Notes under the pieces: model-generated | Seen by the model: the letters and a program-made list of their open reading frames with translations, nothing else | The model's database searches: none | Told to the model about the DNA's origin: nothing | Translations under genes and position numbers: made by a program | Assembly (NCBI GenBank): GCA_000769715.1 | Contig: JROS01000032.1 | Span: 17,395-81,394 of the forward strand | Direction of reading: 5' to 3' | DNA from: Desulfobulbus sp. Tol-SR | Lineage (GTDB): Bacteria; Desulfobacterota; Desulfobulbia; Desulfobulbales; Desulfocapsaceae | DNA length: 64,000 bases | Shown here: in pieces, positions 47,446-58,320 of the stretch | Position numbering within the stretch: position 1 is the stretch's first letter | Layout: each line of letters starts with the position of its first letter

Positions 47446-48636
47446 ATGAGAAAAAAACTGTTGCTGTTGTTTGGCCTATTCCTGGTGGTGGCCTGTAGTT
47501 CGACCGCCTTTGCCGCTGTCACGCTCAAGAGGATCGGTGACCATCCGTTCTTCTGTCCGCCTCTGACCTCGGAGGCTGAATTCCGGGCGATGGTCGACAA
47601 AAACGCGGAGGACATCAGGCTCGGTTTCGAACAGGCGGGATACGGCGACCTGTACCCCGAATTTGTTGCCCAGTTCCCGAACGCCAAGGTTGAGACGATT
47701 CAGATTGCGCCCGGCGACCATATGGACTGGATGCTCTTCCGCCGCAAGGGAACGGGGCCGGTCAAAACGGTCAAGGATGTCACCTGGGGCGGCGAGGCTT
47801 CCTTCGACGCCTTCAGTTTCGCCATCGACAAGGATGGACAGCGCTACAATTTCATCGTCCCCCATGCCTGCGGCAATCTTAGTCTGATGAATGTCGGCGC
47901 GATTCCGGCCCCTGTCAACCAGGAACCGGTGTGCAGTATGACCGTCTCCGGCGGTGAGGTGAAATGCGGTGAGACGATCACCGTTGATGCCAGTGGTTCT
48001 TCTGACGCAGAAGGAGCTATCGCCCAGGTGATCTTCCGGTTGGTTGACGCCTCCAACCAGGTAGTCGCCGAGAAGGTCGACACGGAAGCCCCGTATGTTC
48101 AGGAATTCACGGTACCCTGCGAATCGACCCAGTATACGGTCAAGGTCGTGGTGGTTGACGCCAGCGGGGCAGAATCCAGCCCGACCGATTGCACACAGAC
48201 GATTACCGTCGCCGAGAAAAAAGGCGGCCCGATTGTCGATCTTGGCTATGCCCGTCAGACTGATCCGGCCGACTACCTCTTTGGTCGTATCGGCTATGAG
48301 TATTTCCTCAATGACAGGGTGTCCGCAATCGGTGCCATCGGCGGGTTCGTCCGTATTCACGGTGACGATGGCGGCAGCGCCTTTATCGCCGATGCCTTGA
48401 TGAACTACTATTTCAATGACAAGATGTTCGTCGGTGGCGGTGTCGGGCTCTGGACCGGGGATGACGATTCCGCTGATGACGAGACCGAGATCGATCTCAT
48501 CGCCAATATGGGCTATAAGATCCATGAAAACGAGAGAGTGAAGACCTCTCTGTTCGTGGAAGGCCGCTTTGAGGCCGACGAACTGGTATCCAGTCTCGCC
48601 ACCCGTCTTGGCGTGGGACTCCGCTTCCAGTTCTGA
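47446..48636 (+). CDS. secreted protein with Ig/PKD-like domain and C-terminal outer-membrane beta-barrel
   Basis: Signal peptide MRKKLLLLFGLFLVVACSSTAFA; ..CGETITVDASGSSDAEGAI.. PKD-like; ends ..SLATRLGVGLRFQF. Confidence 0.8.
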   Translation: MRKKLLLLFGLFLVVACSSTAFAAVTLKRIGDHPFFCPPLTSEAEFRAMVDKNAEDIRLGFEQAGYGDLYPEFVAQFPNAKVETIQIAPGDHMDWMLFRRKGTGPVKTVKDVTWGGEASFDAFSFAIDKDGQRYNFIVPHACGNLSLMNVGAIPAPVNQEPVCSMTVSGGEVKCGETITVDASGSSDAEGAIAQVIFRLVDASNQVVAEKVDTEAPYVQEFTVPCESTQYTVKVVVVDASGAESSPTDCTQTITVAEKKGGPIVDLGYARQTDPADYLFGRIGYEYFLNDRVSAIGAIGGFVRIHGDDGGSAFIADALMNYYFNDKMFVGGGVGLWTGDDDSADDETEIDLIANMGYKIHENERVKTSLFVEGRFEADELVSSLATRLGVGLRFQF

Positions 48637-48662
48637 TCAGCACTGGCTGACTGACCAAAAAC

Positions 48663-48699
48663 AAAAAACCCCATCCGGTTCCTCCGGATGGGGTTTTTT
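48663..48699 (+). terminator. Rho-independent terminator
   Basis: AAAAAACCCCATCCGG-TTCCT-CCGGATGGGGTTTTTT perfect 16-bp arms. Confidence 0.96.
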
Positions 48700-48722
48700 G
48701 TTTGGATGGTGCGAGGCGATGG

Positions 48723-49937
48723 TTACGCCAGCTTTGCCGCCACCCGTGCCGCCAGTTCGTCGAGAAATTCCATCGAGTCGAGAACTTTGATGGCCTTCGG
48801 CTCGCAGATCAGGGCAAGGTCGCCGGTCATGTAGCCCTGTTCGATGCATTCGATAATCGTCTGTTCGAGGGTGCCGGCAAAGGCGATCAGCTCCGGCAGC
48901 CCGTCGAGTTCGGCCCGTTTACGCAGGGCGCCGGTCCAGGCATAGATCAGCGCGACCGGATTGGTCGAGGTCTTTTCCCCCTTCAGGTGCTTGTAGTAAT
49001 GACGTTGGACGGTGCCGTGCGCCGCCTCGTATTCGAAATAACCGTGCGGCGAGACCAGCACCGAGGACATCATCGCCAGCGAGCCGAAGGCCGAGGCCAC
49101 CATGTCGCTCATCACGTCGCCGTCGTAATTCTTGCAGGCCCAGAGGATGCCGCCCCGGGTCTTCATCATCCGGGCCACCACATCGTCGATCAGGGTGTAG
49201 AAGAACTCGATCCCGGCGGCTGTAAACCGTTCCCGGTACTCGGCGGCGAAGATCTCCTGAAAGATATCCTTGAACCGCTGGTCGTAGATCTTCGAGATGG
49301 TGTCCTTGGTGGCGAACCAGCAGTCGATCTGCTGATCGAGCGCATACTCGAAACAGGCCCGGGCGAAGCTTTCGATCGAGGCGACGGTGTTATGGACCCC
49401 CTGAAGGATTGCCGGTCCCTCGACGTCCATCACCGTCTCCCGGGTTACCTTGCCGTCTCTGGCGGTGACGACGATCTCGAGTTTGCCGCCGTGTTCGGCG
49501 AAGATCTCGGCATTCTTGTAGACATCGCCATAGGCATGGCGGCCGACGACAATGGGTTTTTCCCAGCTGCGGACTGCCGGGCGGATGTTGTTCACCATGA
49601 TCGGCTTGCGGAAAACGGTACCGTCGAGCATGGCCCTGATGGTGCCGTTGGGTGATTTCCACTGCTTCTTCAGGCCATATTCCTTGACCCGGTCGGCGTT
49701 GGGGGTGATGGTGGCGTTCTTGACCCCGACTCCGTATTGCATGATTGCCCGGGCGGCATCGATCGTGACCTGATCGTCGGTCCGATCCCGTTCCTCTATC
49801 CCCAGGTCGTAGTATTCGGTCTTCAGGTCGACGAAGGGGAGGATCAGTTTTTCCTTGACGAGCGGCCAGAGGACCCGCGTCATTTCATCCCCGTCGAGTT
49901 CGACCAAGGGGGTGGTCATCGTGATTTTCTGTGGCAT
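48723..49937 (-). CDS. icd: NADP-dependent isocitrate dehydrogenase (404-aa type)
   Basis: ..[70 protein letters not shown].. Confidence 0.96.
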   Translation of the reverse strand: MPQKITMTTPLVELDGDEMTRVLWPLVKEKLILPFVDLKTEYYDLGIEERDRTDDQVTIDAARAIMQYGVGVKNATITPNADRVKEYGLKKQWKSPNGTIRAMLDGTVFRKPIMVNNIRPAVRSWEKPIVVGRHAYGDVYKNAEIFAEHGGKLEIVVTARDGKVTRETVMDVEGPAILQGVHNTVASIESFARACFEYALDQQIDCWFATKDTISKIYDQRFKDIFQEIFAAEYRERFTAAGIEFFYTLIDDVVARMMKTRGGILWACKNYDGDVMSDMVASAFGSLAMMSSVLVSPHGYFEYEAAHGTVQRHYYKHLKGEKTSTNPVALIYAWTGALRKRAELDGLPELIAFAGTLEQTIIECIEQGYMTGDLALICEPKAIKVLDSMEFLDELAARVAAKLA

Positions 49938-49975
49938 GGATGTATTTTCCTGCAGAGATGGGTAATTTGAGTTGC

Positions 49976-51358
49976 TCAGTTCTTGAAACTGTGGATCGGC
50001 GCCGGGATACGTCCCCCCCAGGCCATGAACCGGCTGGATTTGCCGGCATTCCTGATCTCCATGATCGGACTGGCGCCGAAGAGGCCGCCGAAACTGACAT
50101 ACTCTCCGGCCTCCTTGCCCGGCACCGGGATGATGCGGGCGGCGGTCGTCTTGTGGTTGACCATGCCCAGGGCCATCTCGTCGGCGATGATCGCGGAGAT
50201 GGTGTCGGCATCGACCGAACCGGGGATTGCGATCATGTCCAGGCCGACCGAACAGACGCAGGTCATCGACTCGAGTTTTTCGAGGCAGAGTGAACCTTCG
50301 CCCACGGCCTCGGCGAGGACCGCGTCTTCCATCACCGGGATGAAGGCGCCGCTCAGGCCGCCGACGGTCTTGCTGGCGAAGATCCCGCCTTTTTTGACCG
50401 CGTCGTTGAGCATCGCGAGAATGGCGGTGGAGCCGGGGGCGCCGACCGCGTCGACACCGAGAATCTTGAAGATCTCGCCGACGCTGTCGCCGATCGTCGG
50501 GGTGGGGGCCAGGGACAGGTCGACGACCCCGAACTCGACCCCGAGGGACTTCGAGACCTGACGGCCGATCAGTTCACCGCAGCGGGTGACGCGGAAGGTG
50601 GTCTGCTTGATCTCTTCGGCGATCTCATCGAGGCGCAGGCGTTCCTTGCCCTGATGATGACCGATCATCCGCTCGAGGGCCCGGGCGATGACCCCCGGGC
50701 CGCTGACGCCGATGTTGAGGACGGCATCGGCCTCTTCCAGGCCGTGGATGGCCCCGGCCATGAAGGGATTGTCGCCGGGCTGATTGCAGAAGACGACAAA
50801 CTTGGCGGCGCCGAACCCGCCCTGGTCCCGGGTCTGTTCGGCCAGTTCCTTGATGGTCCGGCCGATCATCGCCAGGGCGTCCATGTTGATCCCCTTCTGG
50901 CTGGTGGCGATGTTGATCGAGGCGCAGACCTTCTCGGTCCGGGCCAGGGCCTCGGGCAGGGAGGCGATGTATTCGCGGTCGGTGGCGGTCATCCCCTTCT
51001 CGACCTGGGCGGAGAAGCCGCCGAGGATGTCGACGCCGACGGCGGCGGCGGCCCGGTCGAGGCATCTGGCCAGTTCAATGAAGCCGAAGCGGTCGAAACC
51101 GGCGCCGACAAAGGCGATGGGGGTGACGGAAATCCGTTTGTTGACCACCGGGATGCCGAGTTTTCTGCTGACATCGTTGCAGGTCGGGACGAAGTTCCCG
51201 GCCACGGTCCTGATTCTCTCCTCGATCCGGTCGCAGGTGCCGGCAACGTCGCCGGTGCGGCAGTCGAGGAGGTTGATCCCCATCGTGACGGTACGGACAT
51301 CGAGGTTTTCCTTCTGGATCATCTCGACGGTGGATAAGATCTGGTCTGATCGTAGCAT
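49976..51358 (-). CDS. UPF0210 / PFL family protein (DUF711)
   Basis: [65 protein letters not shown].. Confidence 0.92.
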   Translation of the reverse strand: MLRSDQILSTVEMIQKENLDVRTVTMGINLLDCRTGDVAGTCDRIEERIRTVAGNFVPTCNDVSRKLGIPVVNKRISVTPIAFVGAGFDRFGFIELARCLDRAAAAVGVDILGGFSAQVEKGMTATDREYIASLPEALARTEKVCASINIATSQKGINMDALAMIGRTIKELAEQTRDQGGFGAAKFVVFCNQPGDNPFMAGAIHGLEEADAVLNIGVSGPGVIARALERMIGHHQGKERLRLDEIAEEIKQTTFRVTRCGELIGRQVSKSLGVEFGVVDLSLAPTPTIGDSVGEIFKILGVDAVGAPGSTAILAMLNDAVKKGGIFASKTVGGLSGAFIPVMEDAVLAEAVGEGSLCLEKLESMTCVCSVGLDMIAIPGSVDADTISAIIADEMALGMVNHKTTAARIIPVPGKEAGEYVSFGGLFGASPIMEIRNAGKSSRFMAWGGRIPAPIHSFKN

Positions 51359-51419
51359 GGCGTGGAGTCCTCCCGGTCGTCGGCGCTGCCGACTCGACGC
51401 TGTGTGAATGGTATCGCCT

Positions 51420-51977
51420 TCAGTGCAGGGTGATCTCGTTGGTCACCCGGAAGATGTCGTTATGCTGGAGCACCAGTTTGAGGCCGCTGTCGCGGGAAAA
51501 GATCTCGAGGTCGGCGGCGACGGTGTCCATCGAGGCGATATTGCGCAGATCGAGTTGCAGGACCATGGTGTACTGGTCCTCGCTCAGCGTGGTGGCCAGA
51601 TCGAGGATGTTGATGCCGTGGCTGTAGCAGAACTGGCTGATGCTGTGCACGAGGCCGCTTCTGTTCCTGCCCTGGGCGGTGAGGATGTACGTGTCTGTCG
51701 GCGGCGGAATGTTGGCGATTTCGATGGGGATGTCCATTTCCTTGATCAGCACATCGAATTTTTCCCCCGACTGGATATGGGAGATCTCGGCCAGGACATC
51801 CTCGCGGGTGATGTCCTCCTCGAACGAGGCGATGAGGATCATGGTCAGGTAGCCGCTGAGGATCGATTGGTTGAGATCGGCGAGATCCCCCTTCAGCGCG
51901 TAGATCGCCCCGGTGATTTCAGCGATAATTCCCGGTCGGTCCTTGGACATCACCGAGATGATCATCTGTTTGCTCAT
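51420..51977 (-). CDS. ACT domain protein (GcvR-like)
   Basis: MSKQMIISVMSKDRPGIIAEITGAIYALKGDLADLNQSILSGYLTMILIA.. two ACT repeats; upstream of the UPF0210 gene. Confidence 0.85.
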   Translation of the reverse strand: MSKQMIISVMSKDRPGIIAEITGAIYALKGDLADLNQSILSGYLTMILIASFEEDITREDVLAEISHIQSGEKFDVLIKEMDIPIEIANIPPPTDTYILTAQGRNRSGLVHSISQFCYSHGINILDLATTLSEDQYTMVLQLDLRNIASMDTVAADLEIFSRDSGLKLVLQHNDIFRVTNEITLH

Positions 51978-52222
51978 GCTGTGTAGCTCCTTTCAAGTTG
52001 CGCCCAAGTGGATTGATCCGCGTGCCGGGGGCTGCCGCCGGCCGGATTGAACCTGATAATATTGCACTGTTTGCGGCAATCATCAATATATTAATCGAAT
52101 GCGCCGATAGCGGCGGGGAAATGAAGAAAAAATATGCCGCGCTCTGTAACGAAGGGCAAAAAAAGATTATCCTGTTTGACGGGGATATCAACAACACCAG
52201 CAATCGATGAAGACAAAGGAGG

Positions 52223-52729
52223 ATGCCCATGCTGATGTGGTCGTTGAGGACAATGATGGTTCTGCTGCTCCTGGTCACGGCCGGGTGCGCCGCAGGAAAG
52301 GGACAATACGGCACGGCGACGAGGTCCACCGCCGTTGATCGAGTATTCAGGTCCGGACCGCTCCCGGCCGAATACCGATATTTTTACAACGGCGTCAAAG
52401 GTGAGCCGACGGCGATTCTCGGTCTTTCCCGGGAGTATTCGCTGCGGTCCGATTTCTGGACCGAAATCGACATCAGCGATCAACAGATGCTGGATTGGCG
52501 CAGATTTTTCCTACAGAGTATGACCTGGTACGATGATCGCAGTCACGGGCGAATGACCTACGATGGGTACCGTCTGTTCGATCAGCAGGGAAAAATGGTC
52601 GGTATCCTGTATTCACGCTATGGCTGGATAGTGGTCGAATTTCTACCGGACAACGGCATTCTGGTCCATCCGCCACAGCCGCAGGTCAGCCACCACAGCC
52701 TGCGGGAAGATATTCCCATGCGACAGTGA
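52223..52729 (+). CDS. hypothetical lipoprotein
   Basis: MPMLMWSLRTMMVLLLLVTAGCAAGKG.. lipobox; AAGGAGG upstream. Confidence 0.7.
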   Translation: MPMLMWSLRTMMVLLLLVTAGCAAGKGQYGTATRSTAVDRVFRSGPLPAEYRYFYNGVKGEPTAILGLSREYSLRSDFWTEIDISDQQMLDWRRFFLQSMTWYDDRSHGRMTYDGYRLFDQQGKMVGILYSRYGWIVVEFLPDNGILVHPPQPQVSHHSLREDIPMRQ

Positions 52730-52865
52730 GGTGTTGGCTGGCGACGGTCTTGATCGCGGGGCCAGGGATCGGCTCGGTGTGTACATGGTCTTTCATCGCT
52801 CCAAGAGAAGCGCCCAGTGCCTGTCGTCGTCCAGATCGACGGCCTGCCGCGGGTCACGAGGGGGA

Positions 52866-53582
52866 TCAGTTGAGTGAGAGCGGACCCAGATTGCGCATCT
52901 GCTGCAGGATCCAGCGCTGTCTGTGGACCAGGTAACCGGTCGGGCGGGCGGGGCTCCATTGGCGGGGTGCCGGCAGGATCGCGGCAAGCATGGCGGCCTG
53001 CCGGGCTGTCAGCCGCCTGGCGGAGGTGTGGTAATAGATGCGGGCGGCGCTTTCGACGCCGTAGACCCCCGGCCCCAGTTCGGCGATGTTGAGGTAGACC
53101 TCGATGATCCGCTCCTTGTTCCAGAACAGTTCGAGCAGCAGGGTGAAATAGGCCTCGATCCCCTTGCGGAGATAGGAACCGCCCGGCCAGAGGAAGATAT
53201 TCTTGGCCGTCTGCTGGGTTATCGTACTGCCCCCCTTCCGCCGCCCGCCATCCCGGTTGTTGACGTAGGCCTTCGAGATCGAATCAACATCGAAACCGAA
53301 ATGATGCACGAATTTTTGATCCTCGGCGGCGATGACCGCCCGGACCATCGCCGGTGATATCCGGTTCAGTGGCTGCCAATTTTTGCGGATGACGAAGCCC
53401 TTGCCGGCGGCCATCCCCTCCAATCCCCGGATGACCATCAGCGGCGTTACCGGCGGCGGGACAAAGCGCAGCAGTATTGTGGTGAGGACGCTCAGCACGG
53501 CGAAGCCGAGGACAAGGCGACGGAGCCATCTCCGCCACGAGGATGACGGGCGGCGGTTCGATACAGAGGCGGGACGGGCCAT
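52866..53582 (-). CDS. mtgA: monofunctional biosynthetic peptidoglycan transglycosylase
   Basis: ..MVRAVIAAEDQKFVHHFGFD..GGSTITQQTAKNIFLWPGGSYLRKGIEAYFTLLLELFWNKERIIEVYLNIAELGPGVYGVESAAR.. GT51 motifs. Confidence 0.95.
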   Translation of the reverse strand: MARPASVSNRRPSSSWRRWLRRLVLGFAVLSVLTTILLRFVPPPVTPLMVIRGLEGMAAGKGFVIRKNWQPLNRISPAMVRAVIAAEDQKFVHHFGFDVDSISKAYVNNRDGGRRKGGSTITQQTAKNIFLWPGGSYLRKGIEAYFTLLLELFWNKERIIEVYLNIAELGPGVYGVESAARIYYHTSARRLTARQAAMLAAILPAPRQWSPARPTGYLVHRQRWILQQMRNLGPLSLN

Positions 53583-53589
53583 GGTACAG

Positions 53590-54894
53590 TCAGTGAGTCG
53601 GTCCGGCGTTGCGGGCCAGTTCTCTGACCCTGGCCTTTGCCTCTTCGACGTCAAAGGAGAGGATGCGTCGGCCTGCCATCAATATCCTGCCGTCAACCAT
53701 CACGGTATCGACATCGGCGCCGCTGGCGGCATAGACCAGGAGATCGGTATGGTAGAAGGGGGTGAGGTGGGGCCGGTTGAGATCGACCACGATGAGGTCG
53801 GCGCGAAATCCCGCTTCGAGTCTGCCGATATCCGGCAGTCCGAGGAGCGTCGCACCGCCGGTCGTCGCGCAGTGCAGGGCGGTCTGGGCCGGCAGGCTCG
53901 TGGCGTCACCGCCGGCAACCTTCTGGATCTTGGCCAGCATGTCCATTTCCCTGAACATGTCGAGGCTGTTGTTGCTGGCGCAGCCGTCGGTCCCGAGGCC
54001 GACGGTGATCCGGTGTCGGAGCATGTCAGGCACCCGGGCGACACCGGCGGCCAGCTTCATGTTGCTCTGCGGACAGGTGACGATGTGGGTGCCGCTCCGG
54101 CCGACGAGGTCGAGGTCATTGTCGTCGAGCCAGACGCCGTGGACGCCGACGGTGTTTTCCCCGAGCAGGCCCAGGGCGGCAAGATGCCGTACCGGGCTGG
54201 TGCCCTGCGGATCGATGACCATGTCGATCTCGTTGCGGCTCTCGGCGACATGGAGAAAGAACCGGACCCCGGTCTCTTCCGCCAGCCGGCAGGATTTTAT
54301 GAGGGTGGCCGGGGAACAGGTATAGGGGGAGTGGGCGAACACCGCCGGGGTGATCAGGGGGTCCTTGCCCTGCCAGTCGGCGATGAAGGCGGCGACGGTC
54401 GCGACGTTTCTGTCCGGGTCCGGGACGCTGGGGACGGGAAAATCGACGATGCCGTGGCCGATGACCGCCCGCAGGCCGCAGTCGCTGAGGGCCTGGCCGC
54501 TCATCGCCGAGAAGAAGTAGGCGTCGGCGACGCAGGTCGTGCCGGAGAGGATCATCTCGGCAGCGGCCAGCTTCGTCGACCAGTACACCATCTCCGGGGA
54601 GATACACCTGGCCTCGGCCGGAAAGATATGGTCATGCAGCCAGGTCTGGAGGGCGAGGTCGTCGGCCATCCCCCGGAACAGGGTCATCGCGCCGTGGGTG
54701 TGGGCGTTGACGAGGCCCGGCATGACGAGCCGGCCACCGACATCGATCACCCTGGCCGTACCGGAGGGGGGGACCTTTTCCATCGGTCCGATCTCGACGA
54801 TGCGGTTTCCGTTGACGAGGACGAAGCCATTGTCGATGGTCGCGGACCAGGCCCCGGGGAAGAGCGTGCAGTGAGTGAACAGCGTTGTCGACAT
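53590..54894 (-). CDS. amidohydrolase (MtaD/TrzA-like, 5-methylthioadenosine/S-adenosylhomocysteine deaminase family)
   Basis: ..VMPGLVNAHTHGAMTLFRGMADDLALQTWLHDHIFPAEA.. and ..GLGTDGCASNNSLDMFREM.. Confidence 0.88.
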   Translation of the reverse strand: MSTTLFTHCTLFPGAWSATIDNGFVLVNGNRIVEIGPMEKVPPSGTARVIDVGGRLVMPGLVNAHTHGAMTLFRGMADDLALQTWLHDHIFPAEARCISPEMVYWSTKLAAAEMILSGTTCVADAYFFSAMSGQALSDCGLRAVIGHGIVDFPVPSVPDPDRNVATVAAFIADWQGKDPLITPAVFAHSPYTCSPATLIKSCRLAEETGVRFFLHVAESRNEIDMVIDPQGTSPVRHLAALGLLGENTVGVHGVWLDDNDLDLVGRSGTHIVTCPQSNMKLAAGVARVPDMLRHRITVGLGTDGCASNNSLDMFREMDMLAKIQKVAGGDATSLPAQTALHCATTGGATLLGLPDIGRLEAGFRADLIVVDLNRPHLTPFYHTDLLVYAASGADVDTVMVDGRILMAGRRILSFDVEEAKARVRELARNAGPTH

Positions 54895-55116
54895 GTCGGG
54901 AAGCCGGCTGGGTGGAGATGATTTTATAACATGGGCATTTTCAGGCAATCCAAGTATAATACACAGTTCTCGAAAAAAATGTCTGCAAAAGCTGCGGCTG
55001 ACCTGAATGTATTCGCACTGTCCGGTGTTCGGGACGAATTGTCGTCTTTTTGTGGTTTCCTAGTGAAAATGAAGAGGAAGGGGGCTGCCCCCTCCCTCAC
55101 GAAGGAGTTGTTCTCT

Positions 55117-56214
55117 ATGGGATTTCGCTGTGGCATTGTCGGCCTGCCCAATGTGGGCAAATCGACGATCTTCAATGCCTTGACTGCGGCCGGTATCGCC
55201 GCTGAAAATTATCCGTTCTGTACGATCGAGCCGAATGTCGGCATCGTCCCGGTACCGGACGAGCGTCTCGATATCCTGGCCGACATTGTCAAGACCCGGA
55301 AGAAGGTGCACACCCAGATGGAGTTCGTCGATATCGCCGGCCTCGTCAAGGGGGCCAGCAAGGGGGAGGGATTGGGAAATCAGTTCCTCGGCCACATCCG
55401 CCAGGTCGACGCCATCGTCCATGTCATTCGCTGTTTCGAGGATGACAACGTCGTTCATGTCGACGGATCGATCGATGCCGACCGCGATCGCGAGGTCATC
55501 ACCATGGAACTGATCATGGCCGACCTCGAAACGGTGGAGAAACGGCTGCGCAAGAGTCAGAGCCAGGCCAAGTCGGGCGACAAGTTCTTCAAGGAACAGG
55601 TGGTCTTTCTCGAGAAGCTGATGGCCCATCTCGATTCCGGGCAGCCGGCCCGCCGGCTCCCGCTCCAGTCCGAGGCGGAGGAGGAACTGGTCCGCGAGCT
55701 CTGCCTGCTGACGACCAAGCCCGTTCTCTACGTCGCCAATGTCAGCGAGGATGACATCCTTACCGGCAACGACCATGTCCGCCGCCTCGAGGCGACGGCC
55801 CGGGCCGATGGTGACAGCGTGGTCATGATCGCCGGGAGCATCGAACAGGAGTTGAGCCAGCTGGACAGAGATGAACAGCGGGAATTCCTGCTTGAGATGC
55901 AGATGGAGGAACCCGGGCTCAATCGGCTGATCAAGGCCGGCTATGCCCTGCTCGGCCTGCAGACTTTTTTTACGGTCGGCGAGAAGGAAACGAAGGCCTG
56001 GACGATCCCGGTCGGGACCAAGGCGCCGGCCGCCGCCGGCAAGATCCATTCCGATTTCGAGCACGGGTTCATCCGGGCGGAGGTCATTGCCTATGCGGAT
56101 TATGTCGCCTGCCAGGGAGAGGCCAGGGCCAAGGAAAAGGGCCTGATGCGGGTGGAAGGCAAGGAGTATGTGGTTGCCGACGGTGATTGCATGTATTTCC
56201 GTTTCAACGTGTGA
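55117..56214 (+). CDS. ychF: redox-regulated ATPase YchF (Obg-like)
   Basis: MGFRCGIVGLPNVGKSTIFNALTAAGIAAENYPFCTIEPNVGIVPVPDERLD.. Confidence 0.97.
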   Translation: MGFRCGIVGLPNVGKSTIFNALTAAGIAAENYPFCTIEPNVGIVPVPDERLDILADIVKTRKKVHTQMEFVDIAGLVKGASKGEGLGNQFLGHIRQVDAIVHVIRCFEDDNVVHVDGSIDADRDREVITMELIMADLETVEKRLRKSQSQAKSGDKFFKEQVVFLEKLMAHLDSGQPARRLPLQSEAEEELVRELCLLTTKPVLYVANVSEDDILTGNDHVRRLEATARADGDSVVMIAGSIEQELSQLDRDEQREFLLEMQMEEPGLNRLIKAGYALLGLQTFFTVGEKETKAWTIPVGTKAPAAAGKIHSDFEHGFIRAEVIAYADYVACQGEARAKEKGLMRVEGKEYVVADGDCMYFRFNV

Positions 56215-56240
56215 ACCGGGGGAGCGGCGGCGAGGCGGGG

Positions 56241-57257
56241 ATGACTAAAACCACGTTTGTCGAGCAGTTGAAGGAAGGCGACCGTTTTGATGACCTGTTT
56301 CTGGTCAAATCGGTCAGGCTGTCTGAGACCAAGGCCGGCAAGGACTATCTGATCCTGACGGTGATGGATCGCAGCGGCGAGTTGAGCGGCCCGGTCTGGG
56401 ACAACGTCGAGGCCTGTCACAAGGTCTGTCGCGCCGGTGAATTCATCCGCTTGAAGGGGATGGTGCAGGCCTATCGCGACAAGCCGCAGTTGAAGGTGGA
56501 TTCGGTTCAGGAGGTCGACCGCAATGAGGTCGATCTGGCCGATTTCGTCGTCGCCACCACCAGAGATCCGCAGCAGATGGCCGAAGAGCTCCAGCGACTG
56601 GTGCGTTCCGTCAAGGATCCCTTTCTTCGCAAGCTGCTCAATCATTTTTTCAAATCGGGCGCCATATGGGACAGGTTCCAGATGGCCCCGGCGGCCAAAG
56701 GCATTCACCACGCCTATGCCGGGGGCCTGCTCGAGCACTGCCTGTCGATGGCCCGACTGGCCGACATGCTGGCCGGCCACTACGAGGGGATCGATCGATC
56801 GCTGCTCATCGCCGGCGCCCTGCTCCATGATATCGGCAAGGTCGATGAGCTGGCGATGGAGATCGGCGTGGTCGAGTACACCGACCGCGGCCGTCTCAAG
56901 GGGCACCTGGTGATCGGCAGTGAGATGGTGGCGGCGGCGGCGGCGAGGATCAGCGATTTCCCGCCGGATCTGCTGGTCCAGGTGCAGCATCTTATTCTCA
57001 GTCATCATGGCCGTCAGGAGTTCGGCTCGCCGATCGTGCCGATGACGGTGGAGGCCCTGCTGCTCAGTTTTATCGACGATGTCGATGCCAAGATGAACCT
57101 GATCGAGCAGTTGCGCCGCAAGATGGAGGGGGGAGCGATGCAGTGGACCGAATACCAGCGTTCGCTCGAACGTTTCCTGTATCTCGGCGGTTTTGAGGAG
57201 AAGGAAGTGGCGGAAGAGACGAACACCCCGGCTCGGCAGCAGTCCCTATTCTCCTGA
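56241..57257 (+). CDS. OB-fold plus HD-domain protein (3'-5' exoribonuclease YhaM-like)
   Basis: ..DRSGELSGPVWDN.. OB; ..HHAYAGGLLEHCLSMARLADML.. GALLHDIGKVDE.. HD domain. Confidence 0.88.
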   Translation: MTKTTFVEQLKEGDRFDDLFLVKSVRLSETKAGKDYLILTVMDRSGELSGPVWDNVEACHKVCRAGEFIRLKGMVQAYRDKPQLKVDSVQEVDRNEVDLADFVVATTRDPQQMAEELQRLVRSVKDPFLRKLLNHFFKSGAIWDRFQMAPAAKGIHHAYAGGLLEHCLSMARLADMLAGHYEGIDRSLLIAGALLHDIGKVDELAMEIGVVEYTDRGRLKGHLVIGSEMVAAAAARISDFPPDLLVQVQHLILSHHGRQEFGSPIVPMTVEALLLSFIDDVDAKMNLIEQLRRKMEGGAMQWTEYQRSLERFLYLGGFEEKEVAEETNTPARQQSLFS

Positions 57258-57270
57258 GGCGCAGGGGTCG

Positions 57271-58317
57271 ATGGTGACAAACGGGACCGGCACAGTCTTT
57301 TCGGAACTGTTAGGCCAGGAAAAGGCCAAAAGATTGATCCGCCGCGCCCTCGCCTCCGACCGGATGCCCCATGCCTTCCTGTTCCGGGGACCCGAGGGAG
57401 TAGGGAAACAGCTTTTTGCCCGGGAGATGGCGGCGGCCGTCAACTGCCGCAACCGGGATGGAGAAAGGCCCTGCGGCGCCTGTCCGTCGTGCCGTAAGTT
57501 CCGCTCCGGCAGCCACCCCGATTTCATGGTGGTGAGTCCGGACAAAGGGGCGATCAAGATCGAGCAGGTGCGGCAGATGGGTCTGGCGCTGAGCTACCCG
57601 CCCTACGAATCGCAGACGCGGGTGGTGCTGATCGAGGACGTGCATGGGATGCGGGCCGAGGCCGCCAACTGCCTGCTGAAGACCCTGGAGGAGCCGCCGC
57701 CGGACAACCTGCTGATCCTGACCGCCGATTCGGCGCGGGAAATCCTGCCGACGCTCGCCTCGCGCTGCCAGCTGGTCCCGTTCTACAGCCTCAGTCAGCG
57801 CCAGACGGTGGAGGTGCTGCGCGGCTGTGACGCCGGACCGGATCAGGAAACGGCCGAACTGGCGGCCAGGTTGGCCGAGGGAAGTCCCGGCCGCGCCCTG
57901 CTGCTGTTGAAAACGGAGATGATCGCTGTGATGAGGAAGGTGACGGCGGTGCTCTCAAATCCCTCGCTTCATCCCGACCGGGACGCCGGCACCCTGCTCC
58001 AGGCTGCCGAGATGATGGCGGATGTGAAGGAGAATCTGCCTTCGCTGCTCGGCCTGCTCCGCCTCTGGCTGCGGGACCGGCTGATGCTGGCCTGCGGCCT
58101 GCCTGAACGCTCGGGCTGGCAGGAGGAGGGGGGGCGCGGTACGGGGCGGGACAGGGTGAATGACTGGAGTTTACACAGGTTTTTTGATACATTGGAAGCG
58201 ATCACCATCGCCGAGCGGCAATTGGCCCGAAACTGCAACCGGAATCTGGTCTGCGAGGTCCTGCTGTTCAAGTTGGCCGGCCCCTCCAATGCGAGCCAGG
58301 TGGAGTGGATCGAGTAA
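57271..58317 (+). CDS. holB: DNA polymerase III subunit delta'
   Basis: ..LLGQEKAKRLIRRALASDRMPHAFLFRGPEGVGKQLFAREMAAAVNC..CGACPSCRKF..LLKTLEEPPPDNLLIL.. Confidence 0.92.
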   Translation: MVTNGTGTVFSELLGQEKAKRLIRRALASDRMPHAFLFRGPEGVGKQLFAREMAAAVNCRNRDGERPCGACPSCRKFRSGSHPDFMVVSPDKGAIKIEQVRQMGLALSYPPYESQTRVVLIEDVHGMRAEAANCLLKTLEEPPPDNLLILTADSAREILPTLASRCQLVPFYSLSQRQTVEVLRGCDAGPDQETAELAARLAEGSPGRALLLLKTEMIAVMRKVTAVLSNPSLHPDRDAGTLLQAAEMMADVKENLPSLLGLLRLWLRDRLMLACGLPERSGWQEEGGRGTGRDRVNDWSLHRFFDTLEAITIAERQLARNCNRNLVCEVLLFKLAGPSNASQVEWIE

Positions 58318-58320
58318 GAA

